Made by a program: the position numbers and the translations under genes. From JARBUG01 sp035628915 (lineage in GTDB: Bacteria > Bacillota > Sulfobacillia > Symbiobacteriales > Symbiobacteriaceae): 64,000 bases of DNA. Positions 31,260-39,551 of this stretch are shown in pieces. Each line of letters starts with the position of its first letter. Position 1 is the first letter of the stretch. The notes under the pieces are model-generated. The model did not search any database, was not told where the DNA came from, and saw nothing but the letters and a program-made list of their open reading frames with translations. The stretch spans positions 115,867 through 179,866 of the forward strand of contig DASPIW010000050.1 in assembly GCA_035628915.1 (NCBI GenBank), in the 5' to 3' direction.

Positions 31260-33200
31260 ATGCTGCTTGCACTGATTTTGGCGGTCCTCTGCCTGGGCCT
31301 GGTCACCCTGGCGGTCTGGCCGTGGCGTCCCCGGGGGGCGGCGGTGACCGGTGTGGCTGCGCTCGCCGCGGCGGGCTTCTTGACGGGCGTTCTGGGGTTT
31401 TTGGCATTTGCGCAGGGCCCGGTTGAGGCGCGCTGGTTTGCCGGACAGCTGCTGCCCGGGCTGCCGTCGAGCCCCTTTTTCCGGGCCGATGCGCTCAGCG
31501 GACTCTTTCTCCTGCTGTTGGCCGTGATTCCGTGCGTGGCCGGCCTGCATGCCGCAGGCTGGCTGGTGGACCGCTCCGCGGGGGAGGCCCGGCATTTCTA
31601 CTCGAACCTGATCCTGCTGACCATGGCCATGACGGGCGTGGTGACGGCGGCGGATTGGATCTTCTTCCTGCTGGCCTGGGAGCTGATGACGCTAGCTTCG
31701 TACTTCCTGGTGCTGCAGGGCTGGCGCCAGACGGAGCGGCCGGTGAAGGCGGGCTGGGTCTATCTGGTGACGACGCACATCGCCAGCGGCGGCATTCTGG
31801 TCGCTGCGACGGCGCTGTCGTTCGTCGGCGGGGACTACAGCTTTGAGGCCGCCGCCGGGGCACTGCAGTTCATGCTGGCGCAGGATCCTGTGATGGGCCA
31901 CCTGATGATCGGCCTGTTCGCCGCTGGCTTCCTGACCAAGGCAGGCGTCTGGCCAGCGTCATTCTGGCTGCCGGAGGCCTACGCGGCGGCGCCGTCGCCC
32001 GCCAGCGCCGTCTTTTCGGGACTGATGGCGAAGATGGGGCTGTATGGCTTGATCCGGATTCTCTTTTACGCAGCCCCGGGCGTTGCCGGCTGGGGCATCG
32101 TCCTGCTGGCGCTGGGCGCCGCCTCCATGCTCATCGGCAACATCCGTTCGCTGAGCGAGCAGGAGGCCGGGCGGCTGGTGGCGCAGTCGTCCATCGGGCA
32201 GATTGGCTATGTGCTGCTTGCCCTGGGCATGGGCGTGGCTCTGGCACAGCGGGCGCCGGCGCTCAGCGCCCTGGCCTTTGCCGCCGGAGTCTATCACCTG
32301 ATCAACCACTCGGCATTCAAGTCGCTGCTCTTCCTGACCGTGGGCTCCATTGAGCGGGCGGCGGGCACGACCGACCTGCGCCGCCTGGGCGGGCTGGCGC
32401 TGGCTCTGCCTGCGGTTGCCATATCGACCCTGGTCGGCGCCCTGGCCATTGCTGGCACGCCGCCGCTGAACGGGTTCGCTTCCAAGTGGCTGATCTACCG
32501 GGCGGCGGTATTTGGCGGGCGGGAGCTGCCGGTGCTGGCTCTGTGCGGCGTTCTGGCAATTTTCCTGAGCACGGTCAGCCTGGCGGCCTATCTCAAGTAC
32601 TTTGGCATGGTTTTTTTGGGTGAGCCTGCCGTGGCGCCCCGGCGCGTGCCGCTGCCGATGCGGTTCGCTGAAGGGATGCTCGGCCTGGTCTGCGTCGGGC
32701 TGGGTTTGGTGCCCGGCGCCGTCGTGAGTGTCGCCCTGCGGGCGCTGCCCGGCGCCGCCGCCACGGCGGATGAGATTCTGGGCGGCGTGCTGGGCGCCGG
32801 GACCTACCAGCCCCTGGCGGTGCTGGCGGCCATTGCCCTGGGCTTCGCCCTGGCCCTGGGCGTAAAGCGGGCGGCCGGTGCCGCCGTAAGGCCGGCGCGG
32901 CCCTGGTACGGCGGCGAGCAACTGGCCCCGGGCGAGGCGCGGTACGGCTCAGCCCACCTGTATCAGCCGTTCCAGACGCAGTTCTCGCTGCTGCTGCGTC
33001 CGCTCTTCACGCCACGCGCTTCGGCACCGGCGTGGCTCGGGCGCGCCCTGGATGCCGACGCGTGGATGTACCGGCCCCTGACCCGCGGCTTCCTCTGGTG
33101 CGCCGACCGCCTGGCCGCCCTCCGCTGGGGACACGTTTGGCAGTTGGTGGCGGTAGTCGCTGTGGTGGCGATTCTGCTGGGTGTGGAAGGGGGGGTGTAG
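31260..33200 (+). CDS. hyfB: Hydrogenase membrane subunit HyfB-like
   Basis: This 646 aa antiporter-like protein of the hydrogenase-4 subunit B group has about 15 helices. Helix-5 Glu (FFLLAWELMTLASYFLV), AGVWPASFWLPEAYAAAPSPASAVFSGLMAKMGLYG and the Lys/His motif YHLINHSAFKSLLFLTVGS are present. A cytoplasmic-side C-terminal tail contains WYGGEQL...YGSAHLYQPFQTQF, which is typical of HyfB/HycC. It should pump ions when the hydrogenase runs. It sits 6 bp after the previous subunit gene. Confidence 0.92.
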   Translation: MLLALILAVLCLGLVTLAVWPWRPRGAAVTGVAALAAAGFLTGVLGFLAFAQGPVEARWFAGQLLPGLPSSPFFRADALSGLFLLLLAVIPCVAGLHAAGWLVDRSAGEARHFYSNLILLTMAMTGVVTAADWIFFLLAWELMTLASYFLVLQGWRQTERPVKAGWVYLVTTHIASGGILVAATALSFVGGDYSFEAAAGALQFMLAQDPVMGHLMIGLFAAGFLTKAGVWPASFWLPEAYAAAPSPASAVFSGLMAKMGLYGLIRILFYAAPGVAGWGIVLLALGAASMLIGNIRSLSEQEAGRLVAQSSIGQIGYVLLALGMGVALAQRAPALSALAFAAGVYHLINHSAFKSLLFLTVGSIERAAGTTDLRRLGGLALALPAVAISTLVGALAIAGTPPLNGFASKWLIYRAAVFGGRELPVLALCGVLAIFLSTVSLAAYLKYFGMVFLGEPAVAPRRVPLPMRFAEGMLGLVCVGLGLVPGAVVSVALRALPGAAATADEILGGVLGAGTYQPLAVLAAIALGFALALGVKRAAGAAVRPARPWYGGEQLAPGEARYGSAHLYQPFQTQFSLLLRPLFTPRASAPAWLGRALDADAWMYRPLTRGFLWCADRLAALRWGHVWQLVAVVAVVAILLGVEGGV

Positions 33201-33201
33201 G

Positions 33202-34698
33202 GTGGGACCTTTTCGCACAGCCTGCCGTGATGCGGTCGTGAGCGGCGGCCGGTTCATCACCACCGTGGGCACCGACCGGCGCCCCCTGGACGGCACTTTT
33301 GAGGTACGCCATCTGATTGCGTATGACGCGGAGGGGCGGGTCGAATCCGTGGTCGAGCGGGTCAGGGAGCCCGCCGTGGAGTCGATTACGCCTGCCGTGC
33401 CGGCGGCAGCCTGGGCCGAGCGGGAACTGTACGATTTGCTGGGTGTGGTGCCGGATGGGCACCCCGACCTGCGCCGCCTGACTGTGGCCGACGACTGGCC
33501 CGACGGGGTCTTTCCGCAGCGGCGGGACGTGCCCCACAATTACCGACCCCCTGCTGCCGTGGGCCGTCCATCGTTGAAGGTTTCTCCCGAAGGAGCAACG
33601 GTGGTGCCGGTCGGACCGTTCTTCCCCACGCTGGAGGAACCGGCCTACTTTCGCCTCTACGTGGAGGGCGAGCGGGTGACGGGCTGCGACTACCGGGGCT
33701 TCTACAGCCACCGGGGCATCGAAAAGCTCGGCGAGACGCTCCATTACGACCAGATTCCGTTCCTGGCGGAGCGGATTTGCGGCATCTGCGGCTTCGTCCA
33801 TTCCACGAACTTCTGTCAGGCCGTGGAGCGGGCTGCCGGGGCGGGGGTGCCGCCACGGGCGGTCTACATCCGCACCATCCTGCTGGAGCTGGAGCGCATC
33901 CATTCGCACCTGCTCTGGCTTGGCCTCGCGGCGCACATCGTCGGGTTCGATACGGTCTTCATGCAGTCGTGGCGGGTGCGCGAGCCCGTCATGACGGCCG
34001 CCGAGGCCCTGACGGGCAACCGGAAGACCTACGGCATGGTCCGGGTCGGGGGCGTGCGGCGGGACATTGCCGCTGACGGCGCCCGGGTGCTAGCCGATGC
34101 GCTGGCACAGGTGGAGCGGGAGGCGCAGGCGCTGGTCAAGGCTCTGGTGGGCGACACCACTTTGCAGATGCGCCTGTCGGATGTTGGCGTCCTCACCCGT
34201 GAAGAGGCCCGGCACCGGGCGGTGATCGGACCCGTTGCCAGAGCTGCAGGTGTGCCCATCGACGTGCGGGTGGATCATCCGTACGGGGCGTATGGCGAGC
34301 TTGGGGTGACCCCGGTCGTGCGGGAGAAAGGGGATATCTGGGCCCGCCTTGAGGTGCGGGTCGCCGAGCTCTTCGAGTCGATCCGCCTGATTCGGGCCGC
34401 CCTGGAGGGCATGCCGGAAGGCCCGATCTACGCCGACCCGGGCGAGATTCCACCCTGGCGGGAAGGGATCAGCCAGATTGAGGCGCCCCGGGGCGCCTGC
34501 TGCCACTATGTGCTGACCGGCGCGGACGGCAGGCCGTACCGCTGGAAGGTGCTGGCCCCGACCTACATGCTGCTGCAGGCGGTACCGGACATGCTGGGTC
34601 CGGCGACTACGGTGGCGGATTTCCCGATCATCGCCGGTTCCATCGACCCCTGCTTCTCCTGTACCGAACGCTACGAAGTGGTGAGGAGGCGAGACTGA
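33202..34698 (+). CDS. hycE: Group 4 [NiFe] hydrogenase large subunit with fused NuoC-like domain
   Basis: The product is 498 aa from GTG 33202, with GAAGGGGGGG upstream. Residues 1-130 are the 30-kDa NuoC-like domain (WAERELYDLLGVVPDGHPDLRRL). The rest is a NuoD/HycE-type catalytic subunit. The four Ni ligands are present: Cys193 and Cys196 in RICGICGF, and Cys484 and Cys487 in DPCFSCTE. It is therefore a real hydrogenase rather than a complex I relative that has lost nickel. Only about 10 residues follow the last Cys pair, much shorter than the extension removed from E. coli HycE. It overlaps the next gene as TGATG. Confidence 0.94.
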   Translation: MGPFRTACRDAVVSGGRFITTVGTDRRPLDGTFEVRHLIAYDAEGRVESVVERVREPAVESITPAVPAAAWAERELYDLLGVVPDGHPDLRRLTVADDWPDGVFPQRRDVPHNYRPPAAVGRPSLKVSPEGATVVPVGPFFPTLEEPAYFRLYVEGERVTGCDYRGFYSHRGIEKLGETLHYDQIPFLAERICGICGFVHSTNFCQAVERAAGAGVPPRAVYIRTILLELERIHSHLLWLGLAAHIVGFDTVFMQSWRVREPVMTAAEALTGNRKTYGMVRVGGVRRDIAADGARVLADALAQVEREAQALVKALVGDTTLQMRLSDVGVLTREEARHRAVIGPVARAAGVPIDVRVDHPYGAYGELGVTPVVREKGDIWARLEVRVAELFESIRLIRAALEGMPEGPIYADPGEIPPWREGISQIEAPRGACCHYVLTGADGRPYRWKVLAPTYMLLQAVPDMLGPATTVADFPIIAGSIDPCFSCTERYEVVRRRD

Positions 34699-35552
34699 TG
34701 GGTTTTCTCTACAACCTCGTCTTTCTGCTCCTGCTCGCCCCGCTCTACGCCGGTCTCACCCGCAAACTCCGGGCCCGCCTGCAGAACCGCCAGGGTCCGC
34801 CGATTCTGCAGCCCTACTTCGATCTGTTCAAGCTCCTGGGCAAGGAGGAGCGCCGAGTCTCCGCCGACTGGATCTTCCGGGGCGCCCCGGCCCTGGTATT
34901 GACCGGCGCCCTGGCCGCGGGCCTCTTCCTGCCCATGGCGTTCGCGGCGCCCCTGGGCGCCGCCGGCGACGGCCTGGTGGTGATCTATCTGCTGACGCTC
35001 TCGTCGGTCGGGACGGTGCTGGCGGGGCTGGCTTCCCGCAGCCCCTTTGCCTCGGCGGGCGCCAGCCGGGAAGTGATGCTGCTGCTGGTCGTGGAGCCGG
35101 TGCTGGCGGCGGCCTTCTTCACGCTGGGCGTGCGGGAGAACGCCCTGGCGGTGGCGGGGGCGGGCGCCCTGACCTGGGCGCCGTCCACGGCCTTTGCCGC
35201 CCTGGCTGCCCTAGCGGTCCTGCAGGCCGAATCGGCCAAGCTCCCGTTCGATATCGCCGAAGCGGAGACCGAGTTGATGGGCGGGCCGTGTATCGAGTAC
35301 TCCGGGCCCCCCCTGGCCCTGCTCCAGCTGGCCCTGATGATTCGGCAGACGGTGCTGGCCTCTTTCTTCGCAGCGCTCTTCCTGCCCTGGCTGCCGCTGC
35401 TCCATCCCGTGAAGGTGCTGGTCATTCTGGCGCTGGTGGAAGTCGTGGCGGTCTTCAGTCCCCGCGTTCGGATTGCGCAGGCGATCCGCTTCTTCGAAGG
35501 CCTGGCGGCGGTGGCCCTGGCGGGGCTGCTGTTCGCTGCCTTCGGGGCCTGA
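34698..35552 (+). CDS. hycD: Hydrogenase membrane subunit HycD/NuoH-like
   Basis: This 284 aa protein has eight predicted helices and is the NuoH homologue that links the hydrophilic arm to the membrane arm in group 4 hydrogenases. Marks are GLTRKLRARLQNRQGPPILQPYFDLFKLLGKEE near the N-terminus and the loop AESAKLPFDIAEAETELMGG, with the carboxylates of the ion path. It is coupled to the large subunit by TGATG. Confidence 0.94.
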   Translation: MGFLYNLVFLLLLAPLYAGLTRKLRARLQNRQGPPILQPYFDLFKLLGKEERRVSADWIFRGAPALVLTGALAAGLFLPMAFAAPLGAAGDGLVVIYLLTLSSVGTVLAGLASRSPFASAGASREVMLLLVVEPVLAAAFFTLGVRENALAVAGAGALTWAPSTAFAALAALAVLQAESAKLPFDIAEAETELMGGPCIEYSGPPLALLQLALMIRQTVLASFFAALFLPWLPLLHPVKVLVILALVEVVAVFSPRVRIAQAIRFFEGLAAVALAGLLFAAFGA

Positions 35553-35569
35553 CGGGGAGGCGATGACGG

Positions 35570-36049
35570 ATGTTTAACGCCAAGTTCCGCCAGATCACCC
35601 TTGCCATTCGCACCAAGAAGGCGACCCGGCTGGTGCCGCCGCCGCCGGCGCCGGGCTTCCGGGGCCTGCCGGCCCTGGACGCCGCCCGGTGCCTCGGCTG
35701 CGGGGCGTGTGCTTACGCCTGCCCCTCACGGCTGATTGCACTGACCGCCGGGCCGACCGCGGTGGTCTGGGAGGCGGACTTCGGGCGCTGCCTTTACTGC
35801 GCCCGGTGCGCGGAGGTCTGCCCGTCGCAGGCCATCGTTATGACGAACCGGTACGAGACGGCCGTCACCGACCCGGCGGCCCTGCGCGTCAGAGCCGAAC
35901 TGCCGCTCGCCGCGTGCAGCCGCTGCGGGCGCCCCCTGGGCGCCACCCGGTCCATGGCGGATTACTTCCCTGGCGCCGGCATGCTCTGCCCGACGTGCAA
36001 GCGCCGGGCGCAGGCCGCGAAGCTGAAGGGGGTGGCGCGGCGTGGTTGA
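35570..36049 (+). CDS. hycF: Hydrogenase ferredoxin subunit HycF/NuoI-like with C-terminal zinc-ribbon-like Cys pairs
   Basis: The product is 159 aa. Two [4Fe-4S] motifs, CLGCGACAYACP and CLYCARCAEVCP, relay electrons from ferredoxin to the small subunit. Its C-terminus carries two further pairs, CSRCGRPLG and MLCPTCKRR, about 25 residues apart, which look like a zinc ribbon. HycF/HyfH-type subunits have a similar tail. It overlaps the next gene by 8 nt. Confidence 0.9.
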   Translation: MFNAKFRQITLAIRTKKATRLVPPPPAPGFRGLPALDAARCLGCGACAYACPSRLIALTAGPTAVVWEADFGRCLYCARCAEVCPSQAIVMTNRYETAVTDPAALRVRAELPLAACSRCGRPLGATRSMADYFPGAGMLCPTCKRRAQAAKLKGVARRG

Positions 36050-37664
36050 ACTGCTGCTGCTTCTTACGGCGGCCCTGGCCGCCGAACTGCCGAAGCACCG
36101 CTGGTCGGTGGTATCCTACGCGCTGCAGGGCGCGGTGATCGCGGTCCTGGCGGCGGCGCATTCTCCGGCGGCCGCGGCGCTTGCCCTGGTGGGACGGGCG
36201 CTGATCATCCCGCTGCTCCTGTGGCGGTATCCGACCAAAGACCAGAGCGGCTATCCGCTCGGCGCCGCCCTCTTCGCGGGTGCGGCGGCCTGGGCTGCCG
36301 CATGGCGCTGGGCGCCCGCCGTGGCGCCATCCTTCACCCCCGCGGCGGCGATCCTGCTGGCCGTTGGCACCTGGGCCATCCTCGCACAGCGGCGCACGGT
36401 GTTGGGCATCTGCCTGGTGGAGAATGGGGTGCATCTGGCGCTGCCGTCGCTCGGGCTCTCCGCCGAAAGTGGCCTGTTCATCGCTCTGATACTCGCGGTC
36501 TGGCTGCTGCTCTCCCCGCAGGTGCGGTCTTTCGCCCTGCGCGGCGCCGCCCCGGCGGCGCTCATCCTCACGACGGCGGGGTTCAGCGCGGCGCTGATCA
36601 TGCGAGCGGGGCCGCTGGTGCTGCTGACCACTGGCCTGTGCGCCGCCGCCATCGCTTACGCGCGTTACTACCTGAAAGAGCATGAGCCGCTCATCTACCT
36701 GTGCATGCCCCTGTTCGCCGGGGCCATCTGCTGGGCGGCGCTGACCGAAGACCTGATCTGGCTTTACGTGGCCGTGGAGCTGTCGACCCTGGCGTCCGCT
36801 CCCGTCATCGCCCTGCGCAGCCGGGCGGCGGCCTGCAAGTACCTGCTGATGAACATTCTCGGCCTGACGGCGGCGCTGTGCGGCCTGGGGCTCATCTACG
36901 CAGCGGCCGGGTCGACCCGCATCGCGGACATGGGCGCCATGCCACCGGGGGCGGGGGCTCTGGCTGGCGCCCTGCTGCTGGTCGGCCTGGGCACCAAGGC
37001 GGGGCTCGTCCCCGTCCACGGTTGGCTGCCTGACGCCTACGAGCACTGCCCCGGCGGCTTCACGCCGCTCTTCGCCGGTGTGGGCACCAAGGTGGCGCTG
37101 CTGGCGCTGATCCGTCTGCTGCCGCCGCTGATCGGCTCGGCACCGGCCCTGGCGCCGGTCACCGTGGTCCTCGCCTGCATCACCATGGTGGTAGGGGTGG
37201 CGGCGGCGTTCGGCCAGGATGACCTGCGGCGGCTGCTGGCCTACTCCAGCGTCAGTCAGGCGGGGTACATCCTCCTCGGCATCGGCGTGGGCGGGCTGGC
37301 GGCTGCGCAGTTGCACATCATCAACCACGGTCTTCTGAAAGCAATCCTGTTCGCGGTCGCCGCGGCGCTGCCGGTGACGTCCATCGCCCAGAACGAGCGG
37401 CTAACGCAGAAGCCCTGGGCCGCGGTCGTTTTCCTGGTGGCAGCCCTGGGCCTCGGCGGCGTTCCGCCGCTGCCCGCCTTCTTCTCCAAGTTCGCCCTCT
37501 TTGCAGCGGCGGCCCGGGGGGGCTACGGCTGGGCAGCCGGCGTAGCGGTCGGCGTCAGCCTGCTGACCATCACGCTGCTGGTGCGGGCGGGCAGCCGAAT
37601 CTTCCTGACCGGCGGCGAGAAAGGAGGGGAGCATGCACATGGAGTGGCTGCAGCGGATGACTAA
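36042..37664 (+). CDS. Hydrogenase membrane subunit, HyfE-HyfF-like fusion
   Basis: The product is 540 aa from a GTG start. The first 190 residues have the helices of a HyfE/NuoK-like subunit, including QRRTVLGICLVENGVHLALP with the membrane Glu. From about 200 it is a shortened NuoN/HyfF-like antiporter (LIWLYVAVELSTLASAPVI helix-5 Glu, KAGLVPVHGWLPDAYEHCPGG, HIINHGLLKAILF). In hydrogenase-4 these are two genes, so this seems a fusion. The antiporter half lacks the first helices normally before the Glu helix, which the HyfE part may replace. It overlaps the small-subunit gene by 32 nt. Confidence 0.85.
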   Translation: MVELLLLLTAALAAELPKHRWSVVSYALQGAVIAVLAAAHSPAAAALALVGRALIIPLLLWRYPTKDQSGYPLGAALFAGAAAWAAAWRWAPAVAPSFTPAAAILLAVGTWAILAQRRTVLGICLVENGVHLALPSLGLSAESGLFIALILAVWLLLSPQVRSFALRGAAPAALILTTAGFSAALIMRAGPLVLLTTGLCAAAIAYARYYLKEHEPLIYLCMPLFAGAICWAALTEDLIWLYVAVELSTLASAPVIALRSRAAACKYLLMNILGLTAALCGLGLIYAAAGSTRIADMGAMPPGAGALAGALLLVGLGTKAGLVPVHGWLPDAYEHCPGGFTPLFAGVGTKVALLALIRLLPPLIGSAPALAPVTVVLACITMVVGVAAAFGQDDLRRLLAYSSVSQAGYILLGIGVGGLAAAQLHIINHGLLKAILFAVAAALPVTSIAQNERLTQKPWAAVVFLVAALGLGGVPPLPAFFSKFALFAAAARGGYGWAAGVAVGVSLLTITLLVRAGSRIFLTGGEKGGEHAHGVAAADD

Positions 37665-38127
37665 GGCCTGCTTCAAGCGATCCCTCTGGGTCTACCACGC
37701 AAATGCCGGCTCCTGCAACGGCTGCGACATCGAGGAGATCTGCGCCTTCACGCCGCATTACGATGCGGAGCGGTTAGGCCTTCGGCTGGTCGCTTCGCCC
37801 CGGCACGCCGACGTGCTGTTGATCTCCGGCCCCGTCACCCGGCAGGTCAAGCCCCGGCTCCTCAGCCTGTACGAGGCGGTGCCCGACCCGAAGGTCGTCA
37901 TCGGGGTCGGCTCCTGCTGCACGGGCGGGGGCATCTGGTTTGACACCTACCACGTGGAAGGCGGCCTCGGCTCCGTCCTGCCGGTCGATTACTACATTCC
38001 GGGCTGCCCACCCCGCCCCGAGGCGATTCTCCACGCCGTCACCGTGGCGATGGGCCTCAAGCAGCCTACTCTGGAGGTTACCCATGACGCTGCTGGCGGT
38101 GGGCATCGGGAATCCGGACCGCAGTGA
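37633..38127 (+). CDS. hycG: Group 4 [NiFe] hydrogenase small subunit HycG/NuoB-like
   Basis: The product is 164 aa. The proximal [4Fe-4S] ligands fit the NuoB/HycG pattern: Cys28 and Cys31 in SCNGCDIE, Cys95-Cys96 in VGSCCTGGG, and Cys125 in IPGCPPRPEAI. GGAGGGG sits before ATG-CAC-ATG. It passes electrons from the ferredoxin subunit to the Ni-Fe site of the large subunit. The gene begins inside the previous frame and its end overlaps the protease gene by 44 nt, which implies tight translational coupling. Confidence 0.94.
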   Translation: MHMEWLQRMTKACFKRSLWVYHANAGSCNGCDIEEICAFTPHYDAERLGLRLVASPRHADVLLISGPVTRQVKPRLLSLYEAVPDPKVVIGVGSCCTGGGIWFDTYHVEGGLGSVLPVDYYIPGCPPRPEAILHAVTVAMGLKQPTLEVTHDAAGGGHRESGPQ

Positions 38128-38518
38128 TGACCGGGCGGGCCTGGTGCTCGCGCGCCTCCTGCGCCTTCGCCGCACCTGCGAAGTCATGGTTGCCGGCACC
38201 GCACCCGAGGCGATCACGATGCGAATCAAAAGTCGTCGCCCTGACGTGATCCTACTCATCGACGCCGTCCAATTGGATGAAGCCCCGGGGGCGGTTGCGC
38301 TGCTCACGTCAGATGATCTCGAGGAACGGCCGGCGTGGCATGGTCACCGCCCGCCGCTGGCTCTGCTGATGCGTTACCTGGCCGCCGAGACGGGCGCCCG
38401 GGTGCTGCTGCTGGGCATTCAGCCCGGCGACACCGGCTGGGGGCGGAACCTGACGCCCGCGGTGCGGGGCGGCATCCGCCGGGTGGCAGCCATGGCCGCC
38501 GAAATAGGCCTCGCCTGA
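38084..38518 (+). CDS. hycI: Hydrogenase maturation protease HycI-like
   Basis: The product is 144 aa from ATG 38084 with GGAGG upstream. The M52-type signature LLAVGIGNPDRSDDRAGLVL holds the conserved GNxxRxDDxxG with the Ni-sensing Asp, and a second acidic site lies in VILLIDAVQLDEAPG. The family removes the C-terminal tail of the large subunit after nickel is inserted. It is the last gene of the hydrogenase operon. Its target here has an unusually short tail. Confidence 0.9.
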   Translation: MTLLAVGIGNPDRSDDRAGLVLARLLRLRRTCEVMVAGTAPEAITMRIKSRRPDVILLIDAVQLDEAPGAVALLTSDDLEERPAWHGHRPPLALLMRYLAAETGARVLLLGIQPGDTGWGRNLTPAVRGGIRRVAAMAAEIGLA

Positions 38519-38536
38519 TCAGCCGCCCCCCGCTAT

Positions 38537-38554
38537 AGTGGTGATATCACTACT
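38537..38554. promoter_or_regulatory. Near-perfect 18-bp palindrome before the GNAT gene
   Basis: AGTGGTGATATCACTACT has one mismatch and is centred about 28 bp before the TTG start at 38574, with TATAGT overlapping its left end. Candidate operator. Confidence 0.4.
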
Positions 38555-38573
38555 GCAGCAGGGGGCGCATCTT

Positions 38574-39485
38574 TTGACTCTTATCATCCGGCGGCAGACT
38601 CCAGCCGACTACCCGGCCATTGCGGCGCTGGAGGGCATGCCGCCTGAAGAAGTTGCCGCACAGGCAGCCGGCAGCCCGGGGTTTACCGGGCTGGTTGCGG
38701 TCCACGAATCGGGGCGGCTGCTCGGGCGGGCTTCAGCGGGCTTCATGCCCCACGCTACCCCGGCGGGCGACCTGCGCTGTCTGGTGCAGGTGGTGCCTGC
38801 GGAACGGCGCCATGGCGTGGGCGCCGCCCTCTGGCACGACCTGCTGGAGGCCGTCCGACCGCAACATCCTGCCCACCTGCGGGCCAATGGCAGCCCGCAT
38901 GATCCGGAGTCGGTGGCCTGGGCGCAGCGGCGGGGCTTCGCTGTCACCCAGCACCTGCTCTATCAGTCGCTTGACCTGGCTGCCCTTGACCCGGCGCCCT
39001 GGGCGGCGCTGGTGGCGGCCTCGCCATTCACTTTCGTTACGTTCGACCGGCTCCGGTCGCCCGCAGGCGAGCAGCGGCTGCACGCGATGTATCAGGAGTA
39101 TCTCTCACACACGCCCGATGCCGCCGAGTCGCCTTACCAGCCCTTCGCACCCTGGCGGGAATTCGCCTTCGGCACGGAAGGCGCCTGGCCCGAAGGCTGG
39201 ATGGTCGCCCTCGCTCCGGACGGGTGCTGGGCCGGATTCACCATGGCGCAGCTGCCGGGACCGGCGGTGGCGCACATCTATATGACCGGTGTGGCGCCCG
39301 GCTTCCGGGGGCAGGGACTGGGCATGTCGCTGAAGGCAGCGGCGGCCCTGCACGCACGCGGCGCCGGCATCGCTCGGATGACGACCCTGAACCACGTCAG
39401 GAACGCACCCATCCTGGCCGTCAACCGGCGCCTCGGGTTCCGGGTGGAGGAGGAGATCCTCCGGCTGGTCCGCCCTGGTGAGTGA
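38574..39485 (+). CDS. Tandem GNAT acetyltransferase
   Basis: The product is 303 aa from TTG 38574, about 10 nt after GCAGGGGG. An upstream in-frame GTG lies within the palindrome and is less likely. There are two GNAT domains. The first has VQVVPAERRHGVGAALW and the second has TGVAPGFRGQGLGMSLKAAAALHARG followed by TTLNHVRNAPILAVNRRLGF, a typical acetyl-CoA loop and C-terminal strand. The design is similar to the protein at 24053-24991. The acceptor substrate is unknown. It starts a three-gene rightward group with the PIG-L and another GNAT gene. Confidence 0.85.
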   Translation: MTLIIRRQTPADYPAIAALEGMPPEEVAAQAAGSPGFTGLVAVHESGRLLGRASAGFMPHATPAGDLRCLVQVVPAERRHGVGAALWHDLLEAVRPQHPAHLRANGSPHDPESVAWAQRRGFAVTQHLLYQSLDLAALDPAPWAALVAASPFTFVTFDRLRSPAGEQRLHAMYQEYLSHTPDAAESPYQPFAPWREFAFGTEGAWPEGWMVALAPDGCWAGFTMAQLPGPAVAHIYMTGVAPGFRGQGLGMSLKAAAALHARGAGIARMTTLNHVRNAPILAVNRRLGFRVEEEILRLVRPGE

Positions 39486-39497
39486 GCAGAGCAAATC

Positions 39498-39526
39498 TTA
39501 CCATTTCTACTCCCGCAGGGATATAA
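39498..39526 (+). promoter_or_regulatory. Candidate promoter for the PIG-L gene
   Basis: A perfect -10 TATAAT (39521-39526) with a weak -35 TTACCA-like element 18 bp upstream, about 25 bp before ATG 39552. Confidence 0.45.
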
Positions 39527-39551
39527 TGATGAGGGAGAGAGGGGTGAACCC

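Noticed and set aside
33202..34698. Selenocysteine in the hydrogenase large subunit
   Set aside because: All four nickel ligands are encoded as Cys (TGC or TGT) and there is no in-frame TGA.
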